Assembly: GCA_965227445.1 (NCBI GenBank)
Contig: OZ245751.1
Coordinates: 3,596,001-3,660,000 of the forward strand
Length of the DNA stretch: 64,000 bases
Reading direction: 5' to 3'
From: DT-110 sp030148525
GTDB taxonomy: Bacteria > Bacteroidota > Bacteroidia > Chitinophagales > Saprospiraceae
Shown here: positions 60,453-64,000 of the stretch, in pieces
Layout of the letters: every line of letters begins with the position of its first letter
Position numbering within the stretch: the stretch's first letter is position 1
Translations under genes and position numbers: made by a program
The notes under the pieces: model-generated
What the model was told of the DNA's origin: nothing
Database searches by the model: none
The model's input: only the letters and a program-made list of their open reading frames with translations

Positions 60453-61349
60453 ATGCGTACTTCTGTTGTTAGAATAGTTCTTGGAATACTGGCTTCAATC
60501 CTCCTAATGGCGGTGCTGGCGGGTTTCTTCTTTTTTCTTAACCCAATGGGGATTCACGAAGTGAACCGGCTTCGCTGGGTTCCGATCCTGATTACGGGGA
60601 TCGCTTTATTTGTTGGGAGCCGCATTAACCGTAAAACGCCTCTACCTTGGCTATTATTCCTATTGTTGCCCGTTGTACTTTGGAAGCCCTTTCATTTTCT
60701 GTATATCCCGTTTGTTTTTTCCCTGGTTGCTGCCGGTATGCTGGCCATTCTGGCAAACCAAAGCAGGCTGGCACGTCCTTATCGACTGGCGGCCCTATCG
60801 GGTTGGGGCATCCTCTTTCTGGTGTATCTATTCAGTCAGCCACTCGTCATTCGTCAAGACGACTTTTCCTCCCGACCGGATGGTTCTTATGAACACGCAC
60901 TGGTACTATGGGACTTTTCGGATGATACTCCGTCGCAACTCCCCGATCACGAACTGCGAAATGAACAGGGGCAAACCGTGAATCTACGGGACCTAAGGGA
61001 CAAAACCCATTTTGTCACCTTTTGGGCGACCTGGTGCGCCCCTTGCATGCGCGATAAACCCAAACTTGCTCAACTGAAACAGGCCTTTGCCGCCGACACC
61101 ACAGTACAGTTTACCGATATTTCATTCGACGAATCGACAGAGGCCTGGCTAACGTACCTGGAAAAACACGATCCAACCGGCCAACAATGGTTTGCCGAAG
61201 ACCAGGGTGCTACCAGTCGGGCTTTGCAATTTTCGGGTATTCCCCTGCACCTAATAGTCGATGATCAGGGCCACTATGTCAAGATCCGGTCCTTTGACCT
61301 TGCCCGGGAACAGCTTTTGGAGCGCGTTGGGAGGGAACGGAGAGAATGA
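60453..61349 (+). CDS. Membrane protein with TlpA-like thioredoxin domain
   Basis: The 298-residue protein has four hydrophobic segments (about 7-29, 42-58, 65-100, 115-133) and a C-terminal TlpA/ResA-like thioredoxin domain. The active site is WATWCAPC (Cys195, Cys198), and a cis-Pro motif is present in FSGIPLHLIVDDQGHY. It should lie in the inner membrane with the thioredoxin domain outside, reducing disulfides in exported proteins or cytochrome c apoproteins. Its last residues (GRERRE) are encoded by the start of the following repeat, so the stop codon comes from repeat sequence. Alone on its strand. Confidence 0.88.
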   Translation: MRTSVVRIVLGILASILLMAVLAGFFFFLNPMGIHEVNRLRWVPILITGIALFVGSRINRKTPLPWLLFLLLPVVLWKPFHFLYIPFVFSLVAAGMLAILANQSRLARPYRLAALSGWGILFLVYLFSQPLVIRQDDFSSRPDGSYEHALVLWDFSDDTPSQLPDHELRNEQGQTVNLRDLRDKTHFVTFWATWCAPCMRDKPKLAQLKQAFAADTTVQFTDISFDESTEAWLTYLEKHDPTGQQWFAEDQGATSRALQFSGIPLHLIVDDQGHYVKIRSFDLAREQLLERVGRERRE

Positions 61350-61622
61350 AGGGAACGGAGAGAATGTAGGGAACGGAGAGAATGTAGGGAACGGAGAGAC
61401 TGCAGAGATTGGCGTAACTGCCAGGCTTTGCACTTATTGCGTGGAGCGTAGCCCGCCTCCGCCAAGGCTTCAGCGGACGTAGAGCGTAGGGCGTAGAGCA
61501 TAGGGCATCAGGGACTTTGGAGAACGTAGAGACTATGAGCGACTGAAGGGATAAAAGGGACTACAGAGATTGGCGTTCCTGCCAGGCTTTGCACTTTTTG
61601 CGTCGAGCGTGAGCCGTGAGCC
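61350..61622. repeat. Family B repeats and 18-bp tandem units after the TlpA-like gene
   Basis: Three 18-bp units starting GGAGAGAATG (from about 61337) overlap the end of the coding sequence. Then come GACTGCAGAGATTGG, the AGCCCGC/GCGGGC-like inverted repeat (about 61447-61475), the heptamers GAGCGTA, GGGCGTA, GAGCATA and GGGCATC, and the module GGGACTTTGGAGAAC-GTAGAGACTATGAGCG (about 61512-61545), which is the uninterrupted form of the site used by IS110 at 52413. Confidence 0.8.
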
Positions 61623-62190
61623 GTCTCTCCTCTTCCCAGCCGTCTGACCTCTGGCGGCGTACTTCACTGTGGGAGGAGAGGGAACCGTACCATTGAATAC
61701 CGGGAGAACTTCGCCGTCAGCCGTTCCTGCCCGCCGGAGTCCGACATACCCGTTGAAGCCCGTACGGGCGTGAGCCGTGAGCCGTGGGCCGTGAGCCGTG
61801 AGCCGTGAGCCGTCTCTCCTCTTCCCAGCCGTCTGACCTCTGGCGGCGTACTTCACTGTGGGAGGAGAGGGAACCGTACCATTGAATACCGGGAGAACTT
61901 CGCCGTCAGCCGTTCCTGCCCGCCGGAGTCCGACATACCCGTTGAAGCCCGTACGGGCGTGAGCCGTGAGCCGTGGGCCGTGAGCCGTGAGCCGTGAGCC
62001 GTGAGCCGTCTCTCCTCTTCCCAGCCGTCTGACCTCTGGCGGCGTACTTCACTGTGGGAGGAGAGGGAACCGTACCATTGAATACCGGGAGAACTTCGCC
62101 GTCAGCCGTTCCTGCCCGCCGGAGTCCGACATACCCGTTGAAGCCCGTACGGGCGTGGGCCGTGGGCCGTGAGCCGTGAGCCGTAGGCCG
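61623..62190. repeat. Three tandem units of 189 and 196 bp (mosaic family C)
   Basis: Units begin at 61623, 61812 and 62008; the first is 189 bp and the second 196 bp, a difference of exactly one GAGCCGT heptamer. Each has the CTCTCCTC...GAGGAGAG core seen at 54348 and ends in a run of GAGCCGT/GGGCCGT. No gene lies between 61350 and 62191. Confidence 0.9.
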
Positions 62191-62191
62191 T

Positions 62192-63742
62192 CTAATCCCA
62201 TATCCGCTCCAACCGGTGTACCTTCCCTGCCTGCACCTTAGCTGCTCCGTGGAACGCGAAGAAGCTCAATTGAGAAAAAGCCGAGGTCGGGAAGAAGATA
62301 TCCGTAACGACGTAGGCACCGTCATTCACAAAGAGCTCCAGCGAGCTTTCGTCAAAATAGATGTGCCAGTCCATGCGGTCGGCCGGCGGATCGATGGGGA
62401 TGTAATGCAGGCCCGGGAAGGCCGGCGAAAAGTCCATAATGCCGACGTTACTCCGGTCGATGATAATCAGACTGGAAGCGCGATCGTAGTGCACGCGAAT
62501 GTATTCGCCCGCTTCGTTGGCCAGCTCCACCCCGAAGGAACGGCTGTCGGAATTGGCCAGATCAAAGGAGACTTCCACTTCGCTAAGCGTTGCATCTTTC
62601 ATGACCTGCTTATGACCGCTCACCGTCTGGGCCGCGATATCCGTGGTGGACGTTCGCAAGGCGTTCAGTTCTTCTACCGGTTTTGACGCAAGTCGCAAGC
62701 CCCGATCCGTTTCGCGCAAATGCAAACTGCGGGGAAGAGTCATAGCGCTGCGCCACTCGGTAGTCGGTACCCGCGTGGCGTACTCCCAATTACTCATCCA
62801 CCCCATAAACAGGCGCCGGCCATCCGCTTCCGGAATATCCGACCAGGTTACGCCGGCGTAGTTATCCTTGCCGTAGTCCAACCAGTTGATCTGCTCAACG
62901 GGGTGATCCGGCGTGAAGGTGCTACCATCAAAATCACCCACCATATAACGCGTGCAGGAGCCTCCGTTGGGGCCGCCACCACCGTGGCTGACGATAATGA
63001 CCCACTTTTGTTGATCGGTGCCTTCCACCTGCAGTGGAAACAGATCGGGACACTCCCACACCCCTAACTGCGGGGTGGATCCCTGCCCCAACTCGCTGGC
63101 AAAAGTCCAATCTTTGAGATTGGGTGAAGTATACAACTGCAATCGATCCTTAGCCGCCAGTATCATGATCCACCGTTGGGTTCCTTCGTGCCAGATCACC
63201 TTGGGGTCCCTGAAATCCCGAATACCCGGGTTGGGCACGACCGGATTACCCTCGTATTTGGTCCAGGTCCGTCCCTTATCCAGGCTATAGGCTATACCCT
63301 GGGTCTGGAATTGCTCACCCGGAGTACGCTCACCGACCATATTGTGGTACGTATATATGGCGATCATAGGCGGCGTATCCCCCTCACCAAATCCACTGGT
63401 ATTATTCCAGTCGATTACTGCGCTTCCGCTAAAAATCAATCCGTGCTCATCGGGAAACAGAGCGATCGGGAGATGCTCCCAGTGCACCAGATCAGTGCTT
63501 ACCGCGTGCCCCCAGTGCATGGGGCCCCACACACTTGCGTAGGGGTAATGCTGGTAAAATAAATGGTACTCCCCGTCGTAATAGACCATGCCGTTGGGAT
63601 CATTCATCCAGGCTTCCTCCGGAGTGAAGTGGAATTGGGGGCGGTGAGGTTCCTCAAAGGATTGCCCCAAACAACGGGGTCCTCCCAGAACAACCAATGT
63701 CACCAATACCCAAACGTGATTTGCGCGTTTCGTAGTTTTCAT
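62192..63742 (-). CDS. Glycoside hydrolase family 32 (levanase/inulinase/invertase type), exported
   Basis: This 516-residue enzyme has a signal peptide (to about residue 26) and a five-blade GH32 propeller with the three signature motifs: WMNDPNG (nucleophile Asp48), RDP (Arg178, Asp179) and ECP (acid/base Glu230). A C-terminal beta-sandwich (about 370-516) is typical of the family and ends in FHGAAKVQAGKVHRLERIW. It hydrolyses beta-fructosidic bonds in fructans or sucrose outside the cytoplasm; exo or endo action cannot be told. The start overlaps the stop of the T9SS protein gene by one base (TAATG), so the two are translationally coupled. Confidence 0.95.
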   Translation of the reverse strand: MKTTKRANHVWVLVTLVVLGGPRCLGQSFEEPHRPQFHFTPEEAWMNDPNGMVYYDGEYHLFYQHYPYASVWGPMHWGHAVSTDLVHWEHLPIALFPDEHGLIFSGSAVIDWNNTSGFGEGDTPPMIAIYTYHNMVGERTPGEQFQTQGIAYSLDKGRTWTKYEGNPVVPNPGIRDFRDPKVIWHEGTQRWIMILAAKDRLQLYTSPNLKDWTFASELGQGSTPQLGVWECPDLFPLQVEGTDQQKWVIIVSHGGGGPNGGSCTRYMVGDFDGSTFTPDHPVEQINWLDYGKDNYAGVTWSDIPEADGRRLFMGWMSNWEYATRVPTTEWRSAMTLPRSLHLRETDRGLRLASKPVEELNALRTSTTDIAAQTVSGHKQVMKDATLSEVEVSFDLANSDSRSFGVELANEAGEYIRVHYDRASSLIIIDRSNVGIMDFSPAFPGLHYIPIDPPADRMDWHIYFDESSLELFVNDGAYVVTDIFFPTSAFSQLSFFAFHGAAKVQAGKVHRLERIWD

Positions 63743-64000
63743 TACTTCTTGATTATCTTTTTTGTTCCCAGCTTTCCATCTGCCGTGGTGATGGTTAAAA
63801 AATAGGTCCCCGCAGGCCAGTCTGACTGCAAGGGAACCACCGTGTTATGGTCTCCTCGGGCCGAAATACCCGACTGGTAAACCAGTTGACCGTCCATGCG
63901 ATATACACGCAATAAGATCGGCTCCCGTAATTCATCATTCAGCGACAACTGTATGTGTCCGTTGGTAGGATTTGGGAAAACGCCGATCAGGTCATCGTCC
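63742..64000 (-). CDS. C-terminal part of a T9SS-exported protein (continues past the window edge)
   Basis: Only the last 85 residues are in the window; the frame is open to the right edge. They form a complete T9SS type A sorting domain: IGVFPNPTNG at the start, VYRMDGQLVYQSG in the middle and WPAGTYFLTITTADGKLGTKKIIKK at the end. The rest of the protein is outside, so its function is unknown, but it is the upstream partner of the GH32 enzyme in one operon and might be a secreted fructan-active or binding protein. Confidence 0.85.
   Translation of the reverse strand, partial: DDDLIGVFPNPTNGHIQLSLNDELREPILLRVYRMDGQLVYQSGISARGDHNTVVPLQSDWPAGTYFLTITTADGKLGTKKIIKK

Noticed and set aside
61274..61856. 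Minus-strand frames of 75 and 107 residues in the repeat block
   Set aside because: They consist of translated repeats (LRSLHS and similar) and change with repeat number.
1..64000. tRNA, rRNA or riboswitch genes
   Set aside because: I saw no cloverleaf, rRNA stretch or known riboswitch core; a covariance-model search would be needed to exclude them fully.

Overview
The window looks like a chromosomal segment of a marine-type member of the Bacteroidota, most likely Saprospiria/Lewinella-like. This rests on TonB-dependent receptors with an STN domain, DUF4249 and DUF3667 proteins, hybrid histidine kinases of the TPR-HK-REC-AraC type, type IX secretion (T9SS) C-terminal tails, and promoter candidates of the TTG-N17-21-TAnnTTTG kind. 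The genus is an inference from gene content only. I saw no tRNA, rRNA or CRISPR array.

Layout. (1) 148-11094, minus strand: a MerR-type regulator and gatB behind a TonB receptor / DUF4249 / MG2-like outer-membrane group, then a DUF3667 membrane protein, a CapA-like protein and an M23 peptidase. (2) 11501-18769: alaS, a small exported protein, an M14 carboxypeptidase flanked by inverted copies of a hairpin element, and a small exported protein. (3) 19159-42105, plus strand: a 23-kb catabolic cluster headed by a TetR regulator. (4) 42183-50734: DinB, a small membrane protein, a Gfo/Idh/MocA oxidoreductase - lipoprotein - sugar transferase group, a large two-frame coiled-coil protein split at a T10 tract, and a beta-propeller protein. 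(5) 50890-64000: a Vat-type acetyltransferase, an MBOAT-like protein, an IS110 insertion, a SIMPL remnant, a hybrid sensor kinase, a ScyD-like T9SS cargo, a TlpA-like thioredoxin, and a GH32 fructan hydrolase coupled to a T9SS protein. This last part is rich in intergenic repeats.

The main system is the 19-42 kb cluster. It encodes a biotin-dependent acyl-CoA carboxylase of the methylcrotonyl/geranyl-CoA type, two enoyl-CoA hydratase modules, a thiolase, three acyl-CoA dehydrogenases (one fused to an SCP2 lipid-binding domain), an alpha-methylacyl-CoA racemase with its catalytic residues, a PECR-like enoyl-CoA reductase, an ALDH3-type fatty aldehyde dehydrogenase, a long-chain acyl-CoA ligase, two further SDRs, a flavin monooxygenase and a BKACE (DUF849) enzyme. 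Together these suggest oxidation of a methyl-branched isoprenoid alcohol or acid (phytol, phytanate or a related terpenoid). Carboxylation would clear beta-methyl branches and the racemase would handle alpha-methyl branches. It resembles the Pseudomonas Atu/Liu pathways but differs in having BKACE where a lyase is expected, and in the ACAD-SCP2 fusion. The substrate is inferred, not shown.

A second theme is the intergenic DNA. At many loci it is built of heptanucleotide tandem repeats whose unit differs from place to place, plus larger mosaic elements. An IS110 element has inserted into one of these, so its ends can be read by comparison with an uninterrupted copy.
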